Shown here piece after piece: positions 1-7,760 of a stretch of 27,761 bases of DNA. Numbering within the stretch: the stretch's first letter is position 1; every line of letters begins with the position of its first letter. Location: positions 1 through 27,761 of the forward strand of contig JBHIBC010000039.1 of assembly GCA_046758905.1 (NCBI GenBank), in the 5' to 3' direction. The position numbers and the translations under genes are program-made. Source of the DNA: JBHIBC01 sp046758905. GTDB taxonomy: Bacteria > Acidobacteriota > Polarisedimenticolia > Gp22-AA2. Below the pieces are notes generated by a model. That model had not been told where the DNA came from, made no database searches, and saw only the letters and a list, made by a program, of their open reading frames with translations.

Positions 1-4
1 AGAG

Positions 5-682
5 ATGGTGATCCGGTCGCGGAAGACGCGGGTTCTCGTCGCGGACGACCATACGATGGTCCGGCAGGGGCTCCGGGCGATCCTCGAGAAGGAGGGCGAT
101 CTCGAGGTCGTGGGAGAGGCCGGGAACGGGCGCGACGCGGTCCGGCTCGCGGCCACGCTGCGGCCGGACGTCGTGGTCCTCGACATCAGCATGCCGGTGA
201 TGAACGGGCTGGAGGCGACCGGGCACATCGTCCGGGACGGCCGCGGCGTCGGGGTCATCGCGCTCACCATGCACAGCAGTGAGGAGTACGTCTATTCGCT
301 GCTGAAGGCCGGGGCGAAAGGCTTCGTCCTGAAGGAGTCGGCCTCGTCCGAGCTGGTCGGGGCGATCCGCGCCGTGCGATCGGGCGGCACCTACCTCCAC
401 CCCTCGGTCTCCCCGAAGGTGATCAAGGAGTACCTGAAGCGTCCCGACCCCCGGGCCCGCGACGCCGCCCACGACGGGCTCACGGCCCGCGAGTGCGAGA
501 TCCTGAGACACATCGCGGACGGCCACACCAACAGGCAGATCGCCGGCCTGCTGTCCCTGTCGGTCAAGACGGTCGAGGCCCACCGGGCGCGGATCATGGA
601 GAAGCTCAACATCCACAACGTCGTCGGGCTGACGCGTTACGCCATCCGCCGGGGCATCTCCAGGGTGGAGGAATCCCCGTGA
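5..682 (+). CDS. NarL/FixJ-family response regulator (LuxR-type HTH)
   Basis: Two-component response regulator of 225 residues, a normal length for the NarL/FixJ family. The N-terminal receiver domain (about 8-125) has the acidic pair D14-D15, the phospho-acceptor D60 in a VLDISMP motif, T88 and K110. The C-terminal LuxR/GerE helix-turn-helix (about 158-220) carries the TARECEIL and SVKTVEAHRARIMEKL signatures. It would be phosphorylated by a histidine kinase and then bind DNA. No kinase gene is visible, so any partner lies upstream or elsewhere. The start is four bases from the window edge; a start slightly further upstream cannot be excluded, but the receiver fold is complete. The downstream neighbours do not reveal its regulon. 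Confidence 0.93.
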   Translation: MVIRSRKTRVLVADDHTMVRQGLRAILEKEGDLEVVGEAGNGRDAVRLAATLRPDVVVLDISMPVMNGLEATGHIVRDGRGVGVIALTMHSSEEYVYSLLKAGAKGFVLKESASSELVGAIRAVRSGGTYLHPSVSPKVIKEYLKRPDPRARDAAHDGLTARECEILRHIADGHTNRQIAGLLSLSVKTVEAHRARIMEKLNIHNVVGLTRYAIRRGISRVEESP

Positions 683-690
683 AGGGGATT
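672..690 (+). terminator. Short stem-loop at the end of the response regulator gene
   Basis: A perfect 7-bp inverted repeat (AATCCCC / GGGGATT) with a 5-base loop spans the stop codon and is followed by an AT-rich stretch (TCTATAACTTGTT). It resembles a weak intrinsic terminator, but it lacks a clean U-tract and overlaps the end of the coding sequence. Confidence 0.35.
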
Positions 691-1029
691 TCTATAACTT
701 GTTCACAGGATAGGACTTATAGTTGCTTCTCGATCTGGTTCGAGCACCCCTCGGGCTTGATCCGCGCCGGGGGCGTCTGCTAAGATGTACGGGAGTCACG
801 AGGTTTCTCCCTTGAGCACGCTTCTTCGAGAGGTCAAGGCCCGCAGGCGCCTGATCTGCGGCCCCCTCGGCTACCTCCGCGAGACTCGACCTTTCCTCTC
901 CCACCATTAGGCTCCCACCGACCGTCCGAGGCACCCGGAGACCGGCCTCGCCGCGTCGCCGGCGCCGAGGGTCCCGTGGATGGGGAGGAGACCGTCTTTC
1001 TTTACTTTCAGCCTGGTTGGAGAATTCAT
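683..1029 (+). other. 347-bp non-coding leader upstream of the aminotransferase cluster
   Basis: No convincing gene is present. The first ~110 bases are AT-richer than the surroundings. A weak promoter candidate is TTGATC (757-762), an 18-bp spacer and TAAGAT (781-786), which would give a transcribed leader of roughly 235 nt. A 6-bp hairpin (CCGCAG 841-846 / CTGCGG 856-861) lies inside it. A 41-codon ATG frame at 785-910 has no ribosome binding site and lower third-position GC than its neighbours. GGAG at 1019-1022 is the ribosome binding site of the next gene. I do not recognise a known riboswitch. Confidence 0.4.
757..786 (+). promoter_or_regulatory. Weak sigma70-like promoter for the aminotransferase cluster
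   Basis: TTGATC at 757-762 (4 of 6 to consensus) and TAAGAT at 781-786 (4 of 6), separated by 18 bp. It is the best -35/-10 pair seen in the leader, but the match is modest. Confidence 0.25.
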
Positions 1030-2607
1030 ATGAAGAACGGTATCAGACGCGACGCAAAGGCCGGGGCGCGGGGCGGGGCCGGCCGGGTCCTCACCTTCTC
1101 GGAAGTCCGACTCTCCGCTCCCGGCCGCGCCAACGGCAACGGCGGCCTCAGGGCCGCGGCGCGCTCGGGCGGCGCCGCTGCGGCGACCCTCGCCGAGCGC
1201 CGCCCGGCGGCCCCCCGGAGCCTCAAGGCGGCCGCCAAGGCCCGGGCCCGCAGGGCCGCGCGGCGCATGCCGGTGGACAAGGTGATCAAGGAGTCGCAGC
1301 GGTGGCTGAACATCATCGCCCGGCCCGACAGGCTGACCACCGCGCGCAGGAAGCGCATCATCAAGGATACCGTCGCCTCCTTCGATGCCTACTTCAACTC
1401 CGGCTTCCTGACCTACCGCAAGTCGGTGGCCGAGGCCGACCAGATCGCCTCGGTCGAGTGGACCGGCCAGGGGACCACGATCCGGGACATCATGGGGCGC
1501 GCGTACATCGACTGTCTCGGGGGCTTCGGGATCTACAGCGCCGGGATCCGGCACCCGAAGATCGTGGAGGCGGTCCGCAACCAGCTCGACCTGATGCCCC
1601 TCTCGAGCCAGGAGCTCCTCGACCCGCTGCGGGGGGCGCTGGCCGAGCTGCTGGGCGAGATCGCCCCCGGCAACCTCCAGAAGTGCTTCTTCATCAACAA
1701 CGGCACCGACGCCGTGGAGGGGGCGATGAAGCTGGCCCGCCTCTACACGCAGAAGTCCGGCTTCATCTCGACCCTGCGGGGGTTCCACGGCAAGTCGTAC
1801 GGGTCGCTGTCCCTGATGGGCAAGGCCGAGTACCGGGTCGCCTTCGAGCCGCTGCTGCAGGACGTCTACTTCGTCGAGTTCGGGGACGCCGACGAGGTGG
1901 AGTGGCAGCTCAAGAAGGCGCGCGACATCGGTCTCGACATCGCCGCCGTGGTGGCGGAGCCGGTCCAGGGCGAGGCCGGGGCCGTCGTCCCGCCGGACGA
2001 TTTCTGGCCGAGGCTGCGGGAGATCTGCGACGAGTACGACGTGCTGCTGATCGCCGACGAGGTGCAGACCGGCATGGGCCGCACCGGAACCCTGTTCGGC
2101 GTCAACCACTGGGACGTCACGCCCGACATCATGTGCCTCGGGAAGGCCCTCGGCGGCGGCGTGATGCCGCTGTCCGCCTTCGTCTCCACCCCGGAGATCT
2201 GGAAGGTGCTGGAGCAGAACCCGTTCCTCCACTCCTCCACCTTCGGCGGCAACGCGCTGGCGTGCGCCGCCGGGATCGCGGCGATCAACGTGACCCTGTC
2301 CGAGGACCTGCCCGGACAGGCGGCACAGGCCGGGGAGCGCTTCCTGCGGGGCCTGCGCGAGATCCAGGCGCGCTATCCCGACGTGGTCGTTGACGTGCGG
2401 GGCAAGGGCCTGCTGATCGGGATCGAGTTCATGGAGACCGAGTTCGGGTTCGCGGTCTCGGCGGGGATGTTCCGGCGCGGGGTTCTGGTCTCCGGCACGC
2501 TGATCAACGCCAAGACCATCCGGATCGAGCCGGCGCTGTTCATCTCCCGGAAGGAGATCGACGAGGTCCTCGATCGTCTCGACGACACCCTCCGGAGCCT
2601 GACGTGA
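1030..2607 (+). CDS. Class III aminotransferase, putrescine aminotransferase (PatA)-like, paralogue 1
   Basis: PLP-dependent aminotransferase of 525 residues, closely resembling E. coli putrescine aminotransferase, which transfers the terminal amine of putrescine to 2-oxoglutarate. Visible family signatures are YIDCLGGFGI, FHGKSYGSLS, the PLP-pyridine aspartate D343 in ADEVQTGMGRTG and the Schiff-base lysine K372 in LGKALGGGVMP. Two departures from the usual pattern are notable. The phosphate-binding loop reads NGT-D (224-227) instead of SGT-E, and the QGEGG motif reads QGEAG. The first ~79 residues are an Ala/Arg/Gly-rich extension absent from the 459-residue E. coli enzyme. The start at 1030 has GGAG seven bases upstream; in-frame ATGs at 976 and 1267 lack a good site. 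The stop overlaps the next start as GTGA. Cadaverine or another diamine is an alternative substrate. Confidence 0.9.
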   Translation: MKNGIRRDAKAGARGGAGRVLTFSEVRLSAPGRANGNGGLRAAARSGGAAAATLAERRPAAPRSLKAAAKARARRAARRMPVDKVIKESQRWLNIIARPDRLTTARRKRIIKDTVASFDAYFNSGFLTYRKSVAEADQIASVEWTGQGTTIRDIMGRAYIDCLGGFGIYSAGIRHPKIVEAVRNQLDLMPLSSQELLDPLRGALAELLGEIAPGNLQKCFFINNGTDAVEGAMKLARLYTQKSGFISTLRGFHGKSYGSLSLMGKAEYRVAFEPLLQDVYFVEFGDADEVEWQLKKARDIGLDIAAVVAEPVQGEAGAVVPPDDFWPRLREICDEYDVLLIADEVQTGMGRTGTLFGVNHWDVTPDIMCLGKALGGGVMPLSAFVSTPEIWKVLEQNPFLHSSTFGGNALACAAGIAAINVTLSEDLPGQAAQAGERFLRGLREIQARYPDVVVDVRGKGLLIGIEFMETEFGFAVSAGMFRRGVLVSGTLINAKTIRIEPALFISRKEIDEVLDRLDDTLRSLT

Positions 2608-3881
2608 AGCTCCCCATCGAGCACGAGCCGAGCAGAGAGGAGCAGGAGGTCCTGGCGGCCGAGGGGATCGTCAGCTGGAACCGGTACCTGCGCCGCTTCC
2701 CGAAGGAGAGGGACCGCGACCGCGACCGCCGCCTGGTCGAGTGGAGCGGCGAGGGCTCGGTGATCAGGAACCTCTACGGCGAGGAGTACATCGACTGCCT
2801 GGGCGGCTACGGCATCTTCAGCCTCGGCCACCGCCACCCGGAGGTCATCGAGGCGGTCAAGTCGCAGATGGATCGGATGCCGCTGCACAGCCAGTACCTG
2901 ATCAACCCGATCACGGCGGAGGCCGCGCGGCGGCTGGCCGAGGTGACCCCGGGGGGCGGCCGGCTCCGGCGCACCTTCTTCTGCAACAGCGGCACCGAGG
3001 CGGTGGAGGGGGCCTTGAAGCTCGCCCGCCTGTTCACCGGCAAGCGGGGCTACGTCTCCACCCGCAACGCCTTCCACGGTAAGTCGCTCGGCGCCCTCTC
3101 GGTGACGGGGCGCCGGGTGTTTCGGGAGCCGTTCGAGCCGCTGCTGCGCGACGTCGCCTTCGTGCCGTACGGGGACGCCGCCGCGATCGCGGCGGCGGTC
3201 GGCGACGACACGGCCGCGGTGATCCTCGAGCCGATCCAGGGCGAGGGGGGCGTGGTGGTCCCGCCGGACGACTACCTCCCGAAGGTGCGCGAGGTCTGTG
3301 CCGGGAGGAAGGTGCTGCTGATCGCCGACGAGGTGCAGACGGGGCTGGGCCGGACGGGCGCCCTGTTCGGGGTCAACCACTGGAACGTCGTCCCCGACAT
3401 CCTCTGCCTGGCGAAGGCGCTGTCCGGCGGCGTGATCCCGTGCGGCTCGTTCACCACCACCGACGAGATCTTCGCGAGCTTCCACGCCAACCCCATGTAC
3501 CACTCGTCGACCTTCGGCAACAACCCGCTGGCGGCGACCGCCGCCGCGAAGGCCATCGAGATCACCGTGCGCGACCGGCTTCCCGAGCGCGCCGCCCGCC
3601 TGGGCGCCGACCTGCTCGGGCGTCTCGAGGAGCTGCGGGACCGGCACCCCGCGCTGGTGCGCGAGGTTCGCGGCAAGGGGCTCCTCCTCGGCATCGAGAT
3701 GCGCAGCGAGGCGATCGGCACCCTGCTCGCCGAGCGGCTCTACGAGGACCGGATCCTCGTGGCCAACGCGCTCAACAAGCCCGAGGTGATCCGGATCGAG
3801 CCGCCGCTCAACGTCCCGGAGCCCTTCCTCGACCGGGTGGTCGACGCCCTCGACCGGTCGCTCGGCGGCCTGCGCCCCTGA
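2604..3881 (+). CDS. Class III aminotransferase, putrescine aminotransferase (PatA)-like, paralogue 2
   Basis: A second PatA-like PLP enzyme of 425 residues, clearly paralogous to its upstream neighbour along its whole length. It keeps the canonical residues that paralogue 1 has changed: SGTE at 129-132 and QGEGG. It also has D242 in ADEVQTGLGRTG and the PLP lysine K271 in LAKALSGGVIP. The GTG start at 2604 overlaps the preceding TGA by four bases, and GGAG (2594-2597) sits six bases ahead, so translation is probably coupled. Class III aminotransferases are homodimers or larger, with active sites at the subunit interface. The coupled pair could therefore form a mixed oligomer, or be two isoenzymes for different amines. 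The substrate is inferred from family and context, not from the sequence alone. Confidence 0.9.
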   Translation: MKLPIEHEPSREEQEVLAAEGIVSWNRYLRRFPKERDRDRDRRLVEWSGEGSVIRNLYGEEYIDCLGGYGIFSLGHRHPEVIEAVKSQMDRMPLHSQYLINPITAEAARRLAEVTPGGGRLRRTFFCNSGTEAVEGALKLARLFTGKRGYVSTRNAFHGKSLGALSVTGRRVFREPFEPLLRDVAFVPYGDAAAIAAAVGDDTAAVILEPIQGEGGVVVPPDDYLPKVREVCAGRKVLLIADEVQTGLGRTGALFGVNHWNVVPDILCLAKALSGGVIPCGSFTTTDEIFASFHANPMYHSSTFGNNPLAATAAAKAIEITVRDRLPERAARLGADLLGRLEELRDRHPALVREVRGKGLLLGIEMRSEAIGTLLAERLYEDRILVANALNKPEVIRIEPPLNVPEPFLDRVVDALDRSLGGLRP

Positions 3882-3889
3882 GGCCGCCG
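3863..3889 (+). terminator. GC-rich stem-loop at the end of the second aminotransferase
   Basis: An 8-bp perfect inverted repeat (CGGCGGCC / GGCCGCCG) with an 11-base loop spans the stop codon at 3879-3881. No U-tract follows. It could mark partial termination before the separate promoter-like element ahead of the aldehyde dehydrogenase. Confidence 0.25.
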
Positions 3890-3954
3890 CGCTCGTCGCG
3901 CCTCTTTGTCCCCGAGACCGCACCCCGCCGCGCCGTCCCGGCGGCCCCTGCGGT

Positions 3955-3960
3955 TATAAT
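3955..3960 (+). promoter_or_regulatory. Consensus -10 element upstream of the aldehyde dehydrogenase
   Basis: A perfect TATAAT stands alone in a GC-rich 123-bp gap, about 45 bases before the ATG at 4005. No matching -35 is seen at 16-18 bp, so an activator may be needed if this is a real promoter. Confidence 0.4.
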
Positions 3961-4004
3961 CCCGGTCTCCGGCGGGGCGCTCCCCGGCGCGCGAGGAGCC
4001 CGAC

Positions 4005-5486
4005 ATGCGGAAGATGTGGATCGGCGGGAGGTGGCTGGCGAGCGTCTCCAGGAGGACCTTCAAGGTCGTCAACCCGGCGACCGAGGCGATCCTGGACGAG
4101 GTGCCCAAGGGCAGCGCCCGGGACGCCGACCTGGCCGTCGAGGCCGCCTCCGGGGCGTTCCGCGAGTGGCGCCGGACGCCGGGCGTCGAGCGCGCCGCCC
4201 TGATGCACGAGTTCGCGAGGCGGCTGCGCGCCAGGCGGAAGGCGATCGCCCGCCAGCTGACCCTCGAGGGGGGCAAGCCCTTGATCGAGAACCTGGACGA
4301 GGTCGAGTGGGTGGCCGCCTGCTTCGATTACTACGGCGAGATCGCCCGCGACCAGGCGGGCAAGGTCATCTCGCCCGTCGCCCGGCACCAGGTCAACTTC
4401 GTCCGCAAGGAGCCCTACGGGGTGGTGGTGAACATCGTCCCGTGGAACTACCCGCTGCTCCTCCTGGCCTGGAAGCTGGCGCCGGCGCTGGCGGCCGGCA
4501 ACACCGTGGTGGTCAAGCCGTCCCAGGAGACGCCGCTGTCCACGCTGATGCTGGCGCAGGACCTGGCGCTCTTCGGCCGGGGGGTGGTCAACATCGTCAC
4601 CGGCTTCGGGGCGGAGGTCGGCGACCGGCTCGTGGTGCACCCCGACACGCGGCTGATCGCCTTCACCGGCAGCGTCGCCACCGGGAAGCTGATCGCGGCC
4701 GAGGCGGCCCCGCGCCTCAAGAAGCTCAACCTCGAGCTGGGCGGGAACGACCCCTTCATCGTCTGCGACGACGTCGACCTGGAGGTCGCGGTCCGGGGCG
4801 CGGTGTGGGCGGCCTTCTTGAACATGGGGCAGGTCTGCACGTCGGGCGAGCGCTTCTACGTCTTCGAGAGCGTCTACGAGGAGTTCGTCAGGAGGTTCGT
4901 GGCCTTCACCAGAAGGCTCCGGATCGGCAACCCCATGGGCCCGGACGTCGACTGCGGGCCGCTGATCCGCGAGGCCCACCGGGCCCAGATCGAGCGCGTC
5001 ATCGAGCAGGCGGTCTCGGAGGGAGCGCGCGTGGCCTGCGGCGGTCGCCGCCCGCCGCGGCTCAGGAAGGGCTACTACTTCGAGCCCACGGTGCTGGTCG
5101 ACGTGGACCAGTCGATGGCGCTGATGCGCTCCGAGACGTTCGGGCCGATCGCGCCCATCGTCCCGGTCCAGGGCATCGAGGAGGCCGTGCGCTGCGCCGA
5201 CGACTCGGAGTACGGCCTCGGCGCCAGCATCTACACCAACAACCTGGAATACGCCATGTACGCGATGGAGAACGTCCACGCCGGCACTTTCTGGATCAAC
5301 GATCCGCTGACCGACAACGACGCCGGTCCGTTCGGGGGCATGCGCCTGTCGGGAGTCGGGAGGGAGCTGGGTATCGAGGGGCTCGACGCGTTCCGCGAGC
5401 CGAAGCACGTGCACATGGACTACAGGATCGAGAAGAAGCCGTACTGGTACCCGTACAGGTGGAAGGCCCTCGAAGCGAAGGGGTGA
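4005..5486 (+). CDS. NAD(P)-dependent aldehyde dehydrogenase (aminoaldehyde type)
   Basis: Aldehyde dehydrogenase superfamily protein of 493 residues, the usual length for the aminobutyraldehyde/betaine aldehyde group. Catalytic elements are K171 in VVKPSQETP (cofactor binding), E244 in LELGGNDP (general base) and C278 in GQVCTSGER (nucleophile). ETFGPI and FGGMRLSGVG follow near the C-terminus. Lying between PatA-like and GabT-like aminotransferases, it most likely oxidises 4-aminobutanal (or the five-carbon homologue) to GABA or 5-aminovalerate. Succinate semialdehyde is an alternative substrate, since no separate GabD is present. The ATG at 4005 is preceded by GAGGAG (3993-3998). The next gene starts four bases after the stop. 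Confidence 0.92.
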   Translation: MRKMWIGGRWLASVSRRTFKVVNPATEAILDEVPKGSARDADLAVEAASGAFREWRRTPGVERAALMHEFARRLRARRKAIARQLTLEGGKPLIENLDEVEWVAACFDYYGEIARDQAGKVISPVARHQVNFVRKEPYGVVVNIVPWNYPLLLLAWKLAPALAAGNTVVVKPSQETPLSTLMLAQDLALFGRGVVNIVTGFGAEVGDRLVVHPDTRLIAFTGSVATGKLIAAEAAPRLKKLNLELGGNDPFIVCDDVDLEVAVRGAVWAAFLNMGQVCTSGERFYVFESVYEEFVRRFVAFTRRLRIGNPMGPDVDCGPLIREAHRAQIERVIEQAVSEGARVACGGRRPPRLRKGYYFEPTVLVDVDQSMALMRSETFGPIAPIVPVQGIEEAVRCADDSEYGLGASIYTNNLEYAMYAMENVHAGTFWINDPLTDNDAGPFGGMRLSGVGRELGIEGLDAFREPKHVHMDYRIEKKPYWYPYRWKALEAKG

Positions 5487-5490
5487 GCCG

Positions 5491-6903
5491 ATGAAGAAGC
5501 ACATCGCCCTCAGGACCCCGGTTCCCGGACCCAGGAGCCAGGAGCTGATGAAGGCGCGCGCGGCGGCGGTGCCCCGCGGCCCCCTCAACCTCACGCCGGT
5601 GGTGATGGCCCGCGGGGAGGGGGCGATCCTGCAGGACGTCGACGGGAACCGCTTCATCGATTTCGCGTCGGGCATCGGCGTGCTCAATTCGGGGCATGCG
5701 CCGAAGGAGGTGGTCCGGGCGATCCAGCAGCAGGCCGAGCGGTTCACCCACTCCTGCTTCCACGTCGCGATGAACGAGCCGTACATCCGCCTCGCGGAGG
5801 TGATGAACCGCATCACGCCGGGCGCCTTCCCGAAGAAGACCCTGTTCGTGAACACCGGCGCCGAGGGCGTGGAGAACGCCGTCAAGATCGCCCGCAACTA
5901 CACCAAGCGCAGCGTCATCATCTGCTTCGAGGACGCGTTCCACGGCCGGACGCTGCTGGCGATGTCGCTCACCAGCAAGGTGCACCCGTACAAGGACCAT
6001 TTCGGGCCGTACGCGCCGGAGATCCAGCGCATGCCGTACTCCTACTGCTACCGCTGCCCGTGGGGCAAGAAGTTTCCGGGGTGCAACATCGAGTGCGCGA
6101 CCTTTCTGGAGGACTTCTTCAAGCGGTACGCCGACCCGTCCACGGTCGCGGCGCTCTTGGTGGAGCCCATCCTGGGCGAGGGCGGATTCATCATGCCGCC
6201 GCAGGAGTACTACCCGATCCTGACCGGGATCTGCCGCAAGTACGGCATCCTGGTGATCGCCGACGAGGTCCAGACCGGCTTCGGGCGGACCGGGCGGATG
6301 TGGGCCTGCGATCACTGGGGGATCGAGCCCGACATTCTGGTGTCGTCGAAGTCGCTGGCCGCCGGCATGCCGCTCGCGGCCGTCACCGGCCGCGCCGAGA
6401 TCCTCGACGCCCCGATGCCGGGCAGCCTCGGCGGGACGTTCGGCGGGAACCCGGTGTCCTGCGCGGCCGCGCTGGCCTCGATCGATCTGTTCGACAAGCA
6501 GCGGCTGGTGGAGAGGGCGGACCGGATCGGCTCGAGGATCCGCGATCGGTTCGAGGCGATGTGGAAGAAGTGCCCGTTCGTCGGCAACGTCCGCGGGGCG
6601 GGAGCGATGCGGGCCATCGAGTTCGTCCGGGACCGGACCACCAAGGAGCCGGCCAAGGATCTGGTCCAGAAGATCGTCCGCCTGTGCTACGAGCGCGGGC
6701 TCATCGTCCTCGGCGCCGGCACCTACGGCAACGTGATCCGCACCCTGATGCCGCTGGTGATCACCGACGAGCAGCTGGAGGAGGGCCTGAACGTCCTGGA
6801 GGAGTCGATCCTCGAGGCGTCGGAGTCCCTGCGTCCGGCCGCCGTGGGCCCGCAGCCGCCGGGCGCGCCCCCGGCGCGCCCGGGGGCGCAGGGTCGGGCC
6901 TAG
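5491..6903 (+). CDS. 4-aminobutyrate aminotransferase (GabT)-like class III aminotransferase
   Basis: PLP enzyme of 470 residues with GABA-transaminase character. Signatures include NTGAEGVENAVKIAR (phosphate loop), FHGRTLLAMSLTSK, D258 in ADEVQTGFGRTG and the Schiff-base lysine K287 in VSSKSLAAGMPLAAV. It would convert GABA (or 5-aminovalerate) to the semialdehyde, using 2-oxoglutarate as acceptor. A loop near 185-203 carries four cysteines (C186, C189, C198, C202) in a CxxC...CxxxC arrangement, which suggests a structural metal or Fe-S site. The last ~25 residues are a Pro/Ala-rich tail. The ATG at 5491 follows an AAGGGG site, and the gene sits four bases after the aldehyde dehydrogenase stop, so both are probably on one transcript. 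Exact substrate preference is inferred. Confidence 0.9.
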   Translation: MKKHIALRTPVPGPRSQELMKARAAAVPRGPLNLTPVVMARGEGAILQDVDGNRFIDFASGIGVLNSGHAPKEVVRAIQQQAERFTHSCFHVAMNEPYIRLAEVMNRITPGAFPKKTLFVNTGAEGVENAVKIARNYTKRSVIICFEDAFHGRTLLAMSLTSKVHPYKDHFGPYAPEIQRMPYSYCYRCPWGKKFPGCNIECATFLEDFFKRYADPSTVAALLVEPILGEGGFIMPPQEYYPILTGICRKYGILVIADEVQTGFGRTGRMWACDHWGIEPDILVSSKSLAAGMPLAAVTGRAEILDAPMPGSLGGTFGGNPVSCAAALASIDLFDKQRLVERADRIGSRIRDRFEAMWKKCPFVGNVRGAGAMRAIEFVRDRTTKEPAKDLVQKIVRLCYERGLIVLGAGTYGNVIRTLMPLVITDEQLEEGLNVLEESILEASESLRPAAVGPQPPGAPPARPGAQGRA

Positions 6904-6958
6904 GGCCGGAGCCGGGCCGCCGCCGGCGCGGCCGGGCGCATGACGCGGGAGGTGAACC

Positions 6959-7723
6959 ATGCTCCTGGAGGGAAAGAAGGGTCTCATCGTCGGGGTGGCC
7001 AACAAGCGGAGCATCGCCTGGGGGATCGCCGGGGCGCTGTCCCGCGAGGGCGCCCGGCTGGCCTTCAACTACCAGGGCGAGAGGCTGGAGGAGAACGTCC
7101 GGGGGCTCGCGAGCACGCTCCCGGGATCGCTGGCCCTGCCGTGCGACGTGACGCGGGAGGACGAGATCGACGCGCTCTTCTCGAGGGTGAAGGACGAATT
7201 CGGCGGGCTCGACCTGATGGTCCACTGCGTCGCCTTCGCCAACCGGGAGGATCTGGAGGGCGACTTCCTCAAGACCTCGCGCGACGGGTTCCGCACCGCG
7301 CTCGAGGTCAGCGCCTACTCGCTGACGGCGCTGGCCCAGCGCGCCGCGCCGCTGATGGGGGAGGGGGGCAGCATCCTGGCCCTGACCTACCTGGGCTCCG
7401 AGCGGGTCGTGCCGCAGTACAACGTCATGGGGGTGGCGAAGGCCGCCCTGGAGGCGAGCGTCCGCTACCTGGCCCACGACCTCGGGAAGAGGGGGATCCG
7501 CGTGAACGGGATCTCGTCGGGCCCGATCAGCACCCTGGCGGCCCGCGGCATCCCCGGGTTCACCAGGATGCTCCAGTTCGTGCGCGAGAAGTCGCCCCTC
7601 GCCCGCAACACCGAGCCGGCCGAGGTCGGCGACGTCGCGGTCTTCCTGTGCTCGCGGATGGCGCGCGGCGTGACCGGCGAGATCATCTACGTCGACAACG
7701 GCTACCACATCATGGGGATGTAG
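6959..7723 (+). CDS. fabI: Enoyl-[acyl-carrier-protein] reductase (NADH), FabI
   Basis: Short-chain dehydrogenase fold of 254 residues with the FabI pattern. The nucleotide-binding N-terminus reads GVANKRSIAWGIA. The catalytic Y144 lies in LTYLGSER, followed by Y154 and K161 in the YNVMGVAK (Y-x6-K) motif, and the substrate-loop region GPISTLAARGIPGF. It reduces the enoyl-ACP double bond in the last step of each fatty-acid elongation round. FabI enzymes with this Tyr/Tyr/Lys arrangement are the typical triclosan targets. The start is well supported by GGGAGG just upstream (6948-6953); an out-of-frame ATG at 6940 is ignored. It follows the polyamine cluster on the same strand after 55 bp, but no metabolic link is evident. 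Confidence 0.96.
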   Translation: MLLEGKKGLIVGVANKRSIAWGIAGALSREGARLAFNYQGERLEENVRGLASTLPGSLALPCDVTREDEIDALFSRVKDEFGGLDLMVHCVAFANREDLEGDFLKTSRDGFRTALEVSAYSLTALAQRAAPLMGEGGSILALTYLGSERVVPQYNVMGVAKAALEASVRYLAHDLGKRGIRVNGISSGPISTLAARGIPGFTRMLQFVREKSPLARNTEPAEVGDVAVFLCSRMARGVTGEIIYVDNGYHIMGM

Positions 7724-7724
7724 G

Positions 7725-7754
7725 CGGGCGGCCCGGGTCGGCCCGGGGCGCCCG
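7725..7754. repeat. Strong GC inverted repeat between fabI and the ABC genes
   Basis: Two 13-base arms (7725-7737 and 7742-7754) pair with one mismatch around a TCGG loop, immediately after the fabI stop and just before the GTG of the ABC ATPase. There is no U-tract. It could be a transcript-end stabiliser or pause element. Confidence 0.5.
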
Positions 7755-7760
7755 TACCGC

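Noticed and set aside
736..765. GGTTCGAGC resembling a tRNA T-loop
   Set aside because: No acceptor, D or anticodon arms can be folded around it.
785..910. 41-codon small frame in the leader of the polyamine cluster
   Set aside because: No ribosome binding site, third-position GC lower than neighbours, and no recognisable pattern. Kept only as a remote leader-peptide possibility.
907..2232. 441-codon open frame on the minus strand opposite the first aminotransferase
   Set aside because: It is antisense to a clearly conserved PLP enzyme. Its product is low-complexity (Asp/Val/Leu/Gly-rich), as expected from high-GC shadow frames.
3440..5494. 684-codon open frame on the + strand across the second aminotransferase and aldehyde dehydrogenase
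   Set aside because: It runs out of frame through two recognised enzymes and gives an Arg/Pro/Gly-rich product with no motifs.
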